Of a stretch of 11,082 bases of DNA, positions 5,921 through 11,082 are shown in pieces. The DNA is taken from NCBI GenBank assembly GCA_964554105.1, contig CAZKNF010000090.1, positions 1 to 11,082 of the forward strand, read 5' to 3'. Position numbers and translations under genes: made by a program. Positions within the stretch are counted from its first letter, which is position 1, and the number at the start of each line of letters is the position of its first letter. The notes below the pieces were generated by a model. The model was given only the letters and a program-made list of their open reading frames with translations, did no database searches and had not been told where the DNA came from. The stretch comes from CAZKNF01 sp964554105. Lineage in GTDB: Bacteria > Bacteroidota > Rhodothermia > Rhodothermales > VXPQ01.

Positions 5921-7363
5921 CGGCGCGAGCATGCGGGTGCCCTGGGCGGCCAGTCGAAACAGGAACGACCGCCCTGTTAACTCCTCCTCCGTAAGCCGAG
6001 TCGACCGCACGAGGTCGGCCTCCAGCATCGCCTCCACGTCGGCACAGAACGCGGCGTCGTGGGCCAGGCAGGTGATTTCGAAATTGAGGAGGAACGACCG
6101 GTTGTCAAAGTTGGCCGTCCCGATGCACGCGTATTCGTCGTCGACGAGGATCACCTTCTGATGCATGAAACCCTCTTCGTAGAGATAGACCTTCCCGCCG
6201 GCCCGCTCCACCTCGGGAAGAAATGCGTAAGGCACGAATCGGAACACCCACGAGTCGACCATGCGCGGCATGATGATCCGGACGTCGACGCCGCGGAGCG
6301 CCGCCGCCTGCAGGGCACCGAGGACGCGGCCGTCGGGAACGAAGTACGGCGACGCGATCCAGACGCGCTCCTCGGCCGCGTTTATCGCCTGGGTGTACAG
6401 GAGTCCGCACGTCTCGAGACGGTCTGACGGGCCGGAGGCAAGCACGAGTGCGTGCTGATCCCTCTCGCTCGCCTCCATGGTCCAGCGCGTCTCGGGCACA
6501 TCCCCCTGTCCATAGTACCAGTCGCGCACGAACGAGAGCTGCAGTCCCTGCACGGCCGGTCCGCGGACTTCGAGATGCGTATCCCGCCACGGCTTCAGTC
6601 GCTTGCCGCGCCCAACGTATTCGTCGCCCACGTTCAGCCCGCCGGTGAATCCGACCCGACCGTCCGCGATGACGATCTTACGATGATTGCGGAAGTTCAG
6701 CCGAAAGCGGCCGAGCCAGCTCCGCTCTCCGCTAAAGCCGCTCACGCGGACGCCGGCCTCGCGGAGCATCCGGCAATACCGGGCCGGCAGGCGCTGACTT
6801 CCCACTTCGTCATAGAGGAGGGCTACGCTGACACCTCGACCGGCGGCATCCAGAAGCGCCTTCTGAAACGTCCGCCCGAGGTCGTCGTCATGGATGATGT
6901 AGAACTGAGCGAGGACGTAGTCTTCAGCCGCGTCGATGGCCGAGAGAATCGCTTCGAATGTGGCCTCGCCGTCTACGAGCAGGCGAAGGCTATTTCCCCG
7001 CATAAAGGGAATCTTGGCGAGTTGAGCAAATCCCCGAAGCTCAGACTCGGTTCGCACGTCCCCCGCCTCCTCCGGCGGCACGATCCAGCCGGTCAGTCCT
7101 TCCAGCGCACGTTCGAGGCGGGCGTCGACCTCGGCGTCGAAGACGCGAAGAACCTCGACGTAATTACCGAACCGCGATCGTCCGAACACCCAGTAGATCG
7201 GCAGGGAGATGATCGGCATCAGCACGAGTGCCAGGGCCCACGCCGCAGACCCCTGCGGCGTCCGCGAGTGCATCACCGCGTCGATCGCGCTGAGGATGCC
7301 GAGGAGTTGGAGGATCGCTACGGCAAGGCCGCCTACCCCGCCGATCAGGCTACAGGAGGCCAT
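5912..7363 (-). CDS. cls: Cardiolipin synthase (phospholipase D superfamily)
   Basis: 483 aa, the usual length of ClsA-type enzymes. It condenses two phosphatidylglycerol molecules into cardiolipin plus glycerol at the inner membrane. Two N-terminal membrane segments are visible (about 10-29 and 40-60), the second followed by YWVFGRSRFG, a typical Cls feature. Two HKD catalytic motifs follow: H227-x-K229-x4-D234 (NHRKIVIADG) with GGLNVGDEY after it, and H401-x-K403-x4-D408 (MHQKVILVDD) with the GTANFDNRSF block after it. Both motifs are intact, so the enzyme should be active. ATG 7363 is the furthest start in frame but has no Shine-Dalgarno sequence. It lies upstream of, and on the same strand as, the flavoprotein gene with 265 bp between, so co-transcription is possible but not shown. 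ClsA and ClsB/ClsC types cannot be separated with certainty; the two membrane segments favour ClsA. Confidence 0.95.
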   Translation of the reverse strand: MASCSLIGGVGGLAVAILQLLGILSAIDAVMHSRTPQGSAAWALALVLMPIISLPIYWVFGRSRFGNYVEVLRVFDAEVDARLERALEGLTGWIVPPEEAGDVRTESELRGFAQLAKIPFMRGNSLRLLVDGEATFEAILSAIDAAEDYVLAQFYIIHDDDLGRTFQKALLDAAGRGVSVALLYDEVGSQRLPARYCRMLREAGVRVSGFSGERSWLGRFRLNFRNHRKIVIADGRVGFTGGLNVGDEYVGRGKRLKPWRDTHLEVRGPAVQGLQLSFVRDWYYGQGDVPETRWTMEASERDQHALVLASGPSDRLETCGLLYTQAINAAEERVWIASPYFVPDGRVLGALQAAALRGVDVRIIMPRMVDSWVFRFVPYAFLPEVERAGGKVYLYEEGFMHQKVILVDDEYACIGTANFDNRSFLLNFEITCLAHDAAFCADVEAMLEADLVRSTRLTEEELTGRSFLFRLAAQGTRMLAPVL

Positions 7364-7609
7364 AGGAGACGCGATAAAAGCTTTGGAGCATGCTTTAAAA
7401 GCTTGTTGAAGAATGTAAAGTCAGGGTCGGAGGAAAAGGAGATCAAGGCGCGCGACAAGTGGTGGATGACGCGTACGTCACCAGGTAACTAACTACGCAC
7501 GCCGCAGTGAGCTGCGCGGAGTGAAACGCAGAGATGCGGAATATATCAACGGCCCCTCAAAGGCTTAACATACGATTCTCGGAATCATGGTGGAGACCTG
7601 CCGCCCGGA

Positions 7610-7709
7610 NNNNNNNNNNNNNNNNNNNNNNNNNNNNNNNNNNNNNNNNNNNNNNNNNNNNNNNNNNNNNNNNNNNNNNNNNNNNNNNNNNNNNNNNNNN
7701 NNNNNNNNN
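7610..7709. other. Assembly gap (100 Ns)
   Basis: Exactly 100 N characters, the conventional placeholder for a scaffold join of unknown size. The adjacency of the cardiolipin synthase side and the ABC transporter side therefore rests on scaffolding, and true distance and missing content are unknown. Confidence 0.98.
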
Positions 7710-7763
7710 GCATTGGTGGCGAGGTGGAGCGACGGCGGTCTGACGTGGGTGGAAGGAAAAAAT

Positions 7764-7801
7764 CGCCTCCGTGTGCCGGCAGGTTGACTGGTGAGGAGGC
7801 G
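7764..7801. repeat. Inverted repeat CGCCTCC/GGAGGCG
   Basis: CGCCTCC (7764-7770) and GGAGGCG (7795-7801) are exact reverse complements separated by 24 nt, 55 bp from the assembly gap. As RNA this would be a 7-bp stem with a large loop. Function unknown. Confidence 0.4.
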
Positions 7802-7899
7802 CACGTCGCGACGTTGAGTAGCGGCTGCTCGCTGGAGCCCGTTCGCGGCTGTCATCAAAGATGAGCCGAACCGGTCGGGGCGAATTTCCCGGCAGGTTG
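7776..7899 (+). repeat. Direct repeat CCGGCAGGTTG (two copies)
   Basis: The 11-mer CCGGCAGGTTG occurs at 7776-7786 and 7889-7899 in the same orientation. The second copy falls in the possible small gene at 7861. No function is evident; two copies of an 11-mer in GC-rich DNA could be chance. Confidence 0.3.
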
Positions 7900-8037
7900 C
7901 CCGAGTTAGAGGCGTGGCTCCGCCGTCCGTTTGACTCCATCCCGATCCCGTCATCGAGCGACGCGGATAGAGACGACGACCCGGCAGCCCTGATCCAGGA
8001 GCAGTATGGCACATGCTTTGCGCAGCGGACGGCGTAA
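7861..8037 (+). CDS. Possible small acidic protein, 58 aa (hypothetical)
   Basis: ATG 7861 to TAA 8035-8037. By my count about 44 of 58 codons end in G or C, which is coding-like for high-GC DNA. The middle has PSSSDADRDDDPAAL, an acidic low-complexity stretch, and the end is EQYGTCFAQRTA. There is no good Shine-Dalgarno sequence before the ATG, the frame continues open upstream to a TAG near 7817, and I recognise no family. It stops 41 bp before the ABC transporter start on the same strand, so it could be a leader gene, or a chance frame. Confidence 0.25.
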   Translation: MSRTGRGEFPGRLPELEAWLRRPFDSIPIPSSSDADRDDDPAALIQEQYGTCFAQRTA

Positions 8038-8052
8038 CGAAAATGTAACGAA
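8034..8052 (+). promoter_or_regulatory. GTAACGAA direct repeat, 11-bp period, before the ABC transporter
   Basis: GTAACGAA occurs at 8034-8041 and 8045-8052. The 11-bp period puts both copies on nearly the same DNA face, as in tandem regulator half-sites. It ends 26 bp before the transporter's assigned start. A regulatory role is inferred from spacing only. Confidence 0.3.
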
Positions 8053-8078
8053 GCACGCTTGCCATCGATTTCGCTACG

Positions 8079-10061
8079 ATGCTCCGGTCCATCTCACGTC
8101 TCGCCGGCTCGCGGCGCAGCCGCCATCGTCCGCCGTCCCCCACGCCTTCCAGTGACGCGCGCCGTCCCCGCCCCGGTGACCCCGCGACGAGCAGCGCAGC
8201 CGAAGCCTCCCACAGCTTCAGCCTCAAGCCGATCGTGCTCCGCCTTCTCGGATCGCCGCATCCGTCAACAGCGACTCCCCCGCCGCAGAACGTCTGGAGG
8301 CTGCTGCATCGGTCGCTTCCGTTCCTGCAGCCACACACCCGCGCCTTCATCATCATGATCGCGCTCGCCCTCGCCGGAGCTGCGCTCGGTGTCGCCGAGC
8401 CGCTCGTAACCAAGTACATCTTCGATGCCCTCGGCACGCCCGAGCCTTTACGCATGCTGGCCATCGGCATCAGTGCACTCATCGTGCTGGAGCTTGGACG
8501 GGTTCTCCTGAACGGTAAAATGACCATCCTCATGTGGAAGGTGCGCCTGAAGATCGACTATCGGTTGCGCGAGGTGGTCTACGGGAGGATCTACGCGCTG
8601 CCCATAGGCTACCACCGCGGACAGCGCGTCGGCGGACTGGTCAACAAAGTGAACCAGAGCCTCTCCGGATTTCTGAACACAGCGATGGAGCTGTGCACGA
8701 GCACGCTGCCCTCGCTGGTGTTTCTGATCCTGTCACTCATTACCATGCTTAATCTCGACTCGCGGCTTTCCCTGGTCGTGATCGCCTTCCTGCCCCTCCC
8801 GAGTCTCATCGGCGCCTGGGCGGCTCGCGAGCAGGCGCAGCGTGAGCGGCGGCTCATCGAGACGTGGTCGCATCTCTACGCCCGCCTGCACGAGACCCTT
8901 GGCGGCATCCTCACCGTTAAGGGATTCGCGCAGGAGCGATCCGAGATGAGTACGTTCCTCGACGGCAGCCAAGCAGGCAATTCGATCGTCTACAACGGTG
9001 TTCGCCGCGATACTGTAACGAACGGAGCCCGAGAGTTCTCTGCGACGCTCGCTCGCATCGTCGCTATCGGGGTGGGCGCCTACTTTATCTCACAGGGCGA
9101 GATGACGGTCGGGACGCTCGTTGCATTCCTCGGATTCATCGGCGGCCTTTTCGGCCCCGTGCAAGGTCTCACGGGAATCTATCAGTCCGTCCGCCGGTGC
9201 GGCGTCTCGCTCGAAGTACTCTATGAGGTCTTAGACGCCGACTACGTCTGTCCGGCGGATTCCGACGCGCACGATATCGGCGACGTGACGGGAGCCGTCG
9301 AATTTCGGAACGTCGACTTCGCGTATCCGGACGGCGAACAACAGGTCTTGCACGATTTCACGCTGGAAGCACGGCCCGGTGAGACGATCGCCTTCGTTGG
9401 GCCGAGCGGATCCGGAAAGACGACCCTGATCAATCTTCTCCAGCGGCACTACGACGTGACGCAGGGAAGCATCAGCGTCGACGGCAACGACCTTCGCGAC
9501 GTCGACGTCGAATCGCTCCGGCGGAACATGGGCACCGTCTTTCAGGACGTGCACCTCTTCAACGGCACCGTACATGCGAACATCGCCTTCGGAAGCCCGG
9601 ATGCGACCCGCGCAAGCGTCGAAGCAGCGGCTGCCGCCGCGCACGCACACGAGTTCATCATGATGCTGCCGGACGGCTACGATACGGTACTCGGCGAACA
9701 GGGCAACCGGCTGTCCGGAGGCCAGAAGCAGCGCATCGCCATCGCCCGCGCCCTCCTCGTCGATCCGCCCATCCTCATCCTCGACGAGGCGACGTCCGCG
9801 CTCGACGCCGAATCGGAAGCGGCCGTGCAGCAGGCCCTCACCTCGATCATGCGGGAACGCACGACGTTCATCATCGCGCATCGTCTTTCCACCGTTCGAG
9901 AGGCCGATCGGATCGTCGTGATGCAGAGCGGAAGGGCCGTCGCGTCAGGAACCCACGAAGAGTTGACGCGCGAGAACGCCTATTACGCCGGACTGATCGA
10001 GCTCCAGACGAACGGGCGCCTCTCCGTCGACCAGCCGGAAATCAGCGCCCTCGCAGCCTGA
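8079..10061 (+). CDS. ABC half-exporter, MsbA/multidrug type (fused permease-ATPase)
   Basis: 660 aa; homodimerises or pairs with another half to pump lipids, glycans or drugs across the inner membrane. The membrane domain (about 72-380) has six hydrophobic segments near 89-112, 125-145, 205-225, 228-248, 322-338 and 342-362. The nucleotide-binding domain (about 405-640) has Walker A GPSGSGKT (441-448), Q-loop Q489, signature LSGGQ (545-549), Walker B ILILDE with catalytic E570, D-loop SALD and H-loop H601. All ATPase residues are intact. The first 70 residues are rich in Pro, Ser and Arg and look disordered; the family normally starts near residue 72, so either there is an unusual tail or the true start is later (GTG 8235 is possible, without a Shine-Dalgarno sequence). 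The substrate cannot be read from sequence. Its last 20 bp overlap a truncated gene on the other strand. Confidence 0.94.
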   Translation: MLRSISRLAGSRRSRHRPPSPTPSSDARRPRPGDPATSSAAEASHSFSLKPIVLRLLGSPHPSTATPPPQNVWRLLHRSLPFLQPHTRAFIIMIALALAGAALGVAEPLVTKYIFDALGTPEPLRMLAIGISALIVLELGRVLLNGKMTILMWKVRLKIDYRLREVVYGRIYALPIGYHRGQRVGGLVNKVNQSLSGFLNTAMELCTSTLPSLVFLILSLITMLNLDSRLSLVVIAFLPLPSLIGAWAAREQAQRERRLIETWSHLYARLHETLGGILTVKGFAQERSEMSTFLDGSQAGNSIVYNGVRRDTVTNGAREFSATLARIVAIGVGAYFISQGEMTVGTLVAFLGFIGGLFGPVQGLTGIYQSVRRCGVSLEVLYEVLDADYVCPADSDAHDIGDVTGAVEFRNVDFAYPDGEQQVLHDFTLEARPGETIAFVGPSGSGKTTLINLLQRHYDVTQGSISVDGNDLRDVDVESLRRNMGTVFQDVHLFNGTVHANIAFGSPDATRASVEAAAAAAHAHEFIMMLPDGYDTVLGEQGNRLSGGQKQRIAIARALLVDPPILILDEATSALDAESEAAVQQALTSIMRERTTFIIAHRLSTVREADRIVVMQSGRAVASGTHEELTRENAYYAGLIELQTNGRLSVDQPEISALAA

Positions 10062-10233
10062 ACTGCATCGTGGATGTCATCCACGCCGCACCGGCAACGC
10101 GGGCCAGCATGACTCCGCCAGGATCAAGTGCTACGCCATAAATCGAAAAGACCAGGCGCGGTAGGAGAATGAAGCCGAAGCCGAAAAAGAGCATCAAAGC
10201 GGCTGTGACCGTAAAAAGCGTTCTCGTTCCCAT
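10042..10233 (-). pseudogene. Truncated small integral-membrane protein gene
   Basis: 63 codons from ATG 10233, preceded by GGAGG (10241-10245) seven bases upstream, an excellent ribosome binding site. Residues 5-25 form one membrane helix, followed by LPRLVFSIYGVALDPGGVMLARVAGAAW, the familiar first half of small proteins of about 120-130 aa with four helices and an 'LYGV-LDP-G-ARL-GAA' signature (recalled, not searched). After GAAWM the sequence becomes TSTMQFRLRGR and stops, and the DNA from 10061 leftward is the antisense of the ABC transporter's 3' end. The second half of the gene therefore appears to be missing, most simply through a deletion or rearrangement that joined it to the transporter. 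It could alternatively be a genuinely short two-helix protein. Confidence 0.55.
10069..10085. terminator. Hairpin with GTC triloop after the ABC transporter stop
   Basis: CGTGGAT (10069-10075) and ATCCACG (10079-10085) form a perfect 7-bp stem with a 3-nt loop, seven bases after the transporter stop (10059-10061). It could end the transporter transcript, although no T-tract follows. It also lies where the antisense small gene loses similarity to its family. Confidence 0.4.
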
Positions 10234-10300
10234 AGCCCGTCCTCCGGAAGAAAGATTGACCGATAACTGTTGCTGGATTCCGTCCAGTACGCCTAATGCT

Positions 10301-10315
10301 CGCCGCTCAGCGGCG
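10301..10315. repeat. CGCCGC-TCA-GCGGCG inverted repeat
   Basis: A perfect 6-bp GC stem with a 3-nt loop in the 222-bp space between the truncated membrane gene and the DUF1059 gene. No T-tract. Possibly transcription- or attachment-related; function not visible. Confidence 0.3.
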
Positions 10316-10390
10316 CCACATTGGTTCGTTCGTGCCTAACTCGGTCTCGACTACTTCGAAACTGATACGGGAGGGACTATTGCCTCTTCA

Positions 10391-10423
10391 GAAGGTCCGC
10401 CATAGAAGGGTTCGGCGGCCTTC
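10391..10423 (-). terminator. Long bulged hairpin downstream of the DUF1059 gene
   Basis: GAAGG (10391-10395) pairs with CCTTC (10419-10423) and CCGCC (10397-10401) with GGCGG (10414-10418), giving a 10-bp stem with one bulged T and a 12-nt loop. It lies 33 bp past the DUF1059 stop, where the minus-strand transcript should end. The missing T-tract on the minus strand makes it an atypical terminator; an mRNA-stabilising stem is the alternative. Confidence 0.45.
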
Positions 10424-10455
10424 AGCTTTATCGAAGAGTCGCAGAGAAAAATCAG

Positions 10456-10644
10456 CTACGCTTTTGCTGGCTCATCGCGCATAACCGATATGACCTTCTC
10501 CACGACTTCGGGAGATACTTGCTCCAGCCCGTGGACTGTCCTCGCGTGCTCGGCAACCTTCTTGAGTGCTACTTCTTCTGTCTCGGCATGGACTACGCCG
10601 TCGCAGTCGAAGCCGACGTCTCTACAGTGAACGACTTTTGCCAT
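10456..10644 (-). CDS. DUF1059 family protein (predicted small metal-binding protein)
   Basis: 62 aa, complete. The start MAKVVHCRDVGFDCDGVVHA with C7 and C14, then AEHARTVHG (about 31-39), is the DUF1059/COG5466 signature; the family is labelled a predicted small metal-binding protein but has no proven role. C7, C14, H19, H33 and H38 could supply metal ligands. Likely cytoplasmic. AAGGAGG (10651-10657 on the minus strand) lies six bases before the ATG at 10644, so it should be well translated. It follows the DsrE-family gene on the same strand with 72 bp between, so the two may form an operon. Confidence 0.9.
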   Translation of the reverse strand: MAKVVHCRDVGFDCDGVVHAETEEVALKKVAEHARTVHGLEQVSPEVVEKVISVMRDEPAKA

Positions 10645-10650
10645 AGGATT

Positions 10651-10657
10651 CCTCCTT
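10651..10657 (-). promoter_or_regulatory. Ribosome binding site of the DUF1059 gene
   Basis: Minus-strand AAGGAGG, six bases before the ATG; fixes the start at 10644. Confidence 0.85.
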
Positions 10658-10716
10658 CGGTTTTATGGATACATGGATCTGGACGCCGACGTAGAAGGTG
10701 CCCGGCAGCACAGCGT

Positions 10717-11076
10717 TTAATAGGTAAACATCCGGTCGTGCTCGACAGCCTGCCGGACGAGGTCGCCCGGCGATCCGAATGTTACCGATACGTCTCCCAA
10801 ATCAGCCTGCGTGAGCCCACGAGCTTGGCTCGAGCCGCCGGAAAGGTAAAACGACGCCCCACCCGCAACGAGCGCATCGAAAAGCACGCGTAGGTCGCCG
10901 GTGCCGAGTCCCTTGAGTTCATCGAGGGTGCCGTGGCGCAGAAGCTGAACGGCATCGCCTGCCAGAAAGACGGTGATGGTGTGGCCCTCATCGAGAGCCG
11001 CTTTGGCAACGTGGAACCCGAGTGCCGCACGGGTTGGGGCCTCGGGTCCGTGCGTGATGTGGACGAGAATCTTCAT
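10717..11076 (-). CDS. DsrE-family protein without cysteine
   Basis: 119 aa, complete: ATG 11074-11076, stop TAA 10717-10719. The opening MKILVHITHGPEAPTRAALG, then HTITVFLAGDAVQLL (32-46) and FYLSGGSSQARGL (76-88), match the DsrE/DsrF-like fold (COG1553/2044 type), whose best-known members are sulfur-relay subunits. Here the loop that carries the sulfur-accepting cysteine in DsrE/TusD reads YLSGGSS, and the protein has no cysteine at all, so persulfide transfer is unlikely; many stand-alone relatives share this. Probably cytoplasmic and oligomeric by family. Only six bases upstream of the start are in the window, so its ribosome binding site and promoter are outside. The DUF1059 gene follows on the same strand. 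Confidence 0.88.
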   Translation of the reverse strand: MKILVHITHGPEAPTRAALGFHVAKAALDEGHTITVFLAGDAVQLLRHGTLDELKGLGTGDLRVLFDALVAGGASFYLSGGSSQARGLTQADLGDVSVTFGSPGDLVRQAVEHDRMFTY

Positions 11077-11082
11077 GGGTTG

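Larger units (their letters stand above)
7364..8078. other. Gene-poor region containing an assembly gap
   Basis: About 715 bp including 100 Ns. Left of the gap: an A/T-rich patch with AAAAGCTT at 7376-7383 and 7397-7404 around an AGCATGCT palindrome (7388-7395), probably near the cardiolipin synthase promoter, and a short CGCAG-TGAG-CTGCG hairpin at 7503-7516. Right of the gap: a CGCCTCC/GGAGGCG inverted repeat, a repeated CCGGCAGGTTG, one possible 58-codon gene and a GTAACGAA repeat before the ABC transporter. Open frames that run through the Ns are not interpretable, and genes could be missing from the gap. Confidence 0.6.

Noticed and set aside
6452..7492. 346-codon plus-strand frame opposite the cardiolipin synthase gene
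   Set aside because: Antisense shadow of an intact enzyme with both catalytic motifs; no domain of its own.
7565..8533. Long minus-strand frame (322 aa) running through the N gap and into the ABC transporter
   Set aside because: It crosses 100 undetermined bases, is antisense to a clear ABC transporter over its first half and has no recognisable domain.
10291..10340. Possible integron attC-like site (GCCTAAT ... GCCTAAC with a central GC hairpin)
   Set aside because: The two core-like heptamers are in direct, not inverted, orientation and no integrase or cassette is nearby.
10384..10455. Read-through of the DUF1059 frame past its TAG, giving a plausible-looking extension ending VPPVSVSK
   Set aside because: The 62-aa product already has full family length and the extension matches nothing; no read-through signal seen.
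10296..10484. 62-codon plus-strand frame overlapping the DUF1059 3' end
   Set aside because: Basic, low-information sequence without a ribosome binding site; overlaps a secure gene on the other strand.
1..11082. CRISPR array, insertion sequence, tRNA or rRNA
   Set aside because: No regularly spaced repeats, transposase or terminal inverted repeats, or recognisable RNA gene was found by eye; content inside the N gap is unknown.

Overview
The window comes from a high-GC, Gram-negative-type bacterium. The C-terminal signature of a MacB/FtsX-like permease, a secreted CotH-kinase-like protein, a fused receiver/thioredoxin-reductase flavoprotein, and DUF1059 and DsrE proteins together would fit a lineage such as Rhodothermota, Gemmatimonadota or Acidobacteriota. 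No rRNA or marker gene is present to decide, so this is inference only. A run of exactly 100 Ns at 7610-7709 marks an assembly gap of unknown true size, so the two sides may not be as close as drawn.

Layout. Positions 1-49 hold the last 15 codons of a permease (+). It converges on an uncharacterised secreted protein (-, 106 to about 1197). A divergent intergenic region of about 400 bp then leads to hsp20 (+, 1593-2120), a PEBP-family gene (+, 2316-2801) and a five-Asp-box beta-propeller-like gene (+, 2809-3813). The last two are joined by a perfect 15-bp tandem duplication. Convergent to these are two minus-strand genes: a receiver/thioredoxin-like/thioredoxin-reductase fusion without redox cysteines (3835-5646) and a cardiolipin synthase (5912-7363). 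After a gene-poor stretch containing the gap comes an ABC half-exporter (+, 8079-10061). Its 3' end overlaps a truncated small membrane-protein gene (-, 10042-10233). The right end carries a DUF1059 gene and a DsrE-family gene (both -).

How it may work together. Several products suggest stress handling: Hsp20 for unfolded protein, cardiolipin synthase and an MsbA-like exporter for the envelope, the flavoprotein and DsrE/DUF1059 proteins for redox, sulfur or metal status. This is inferred from families and proximity. The best sequence hint of shared control is the 9-mer GATCACGTG, which occurs four times, only in the non-coding DNA around hsp20 and the PEBP gene.

No mobile element, CRISPR array, tRNA or rRNA was seen. 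I found no clear evidence of a wholly new multi-gene system. The items most worth following are the GATCACGTG cluster, the cysteine-less flavoprotein fusion, the duplicated gene junction and the truncated gene beside the exporter.
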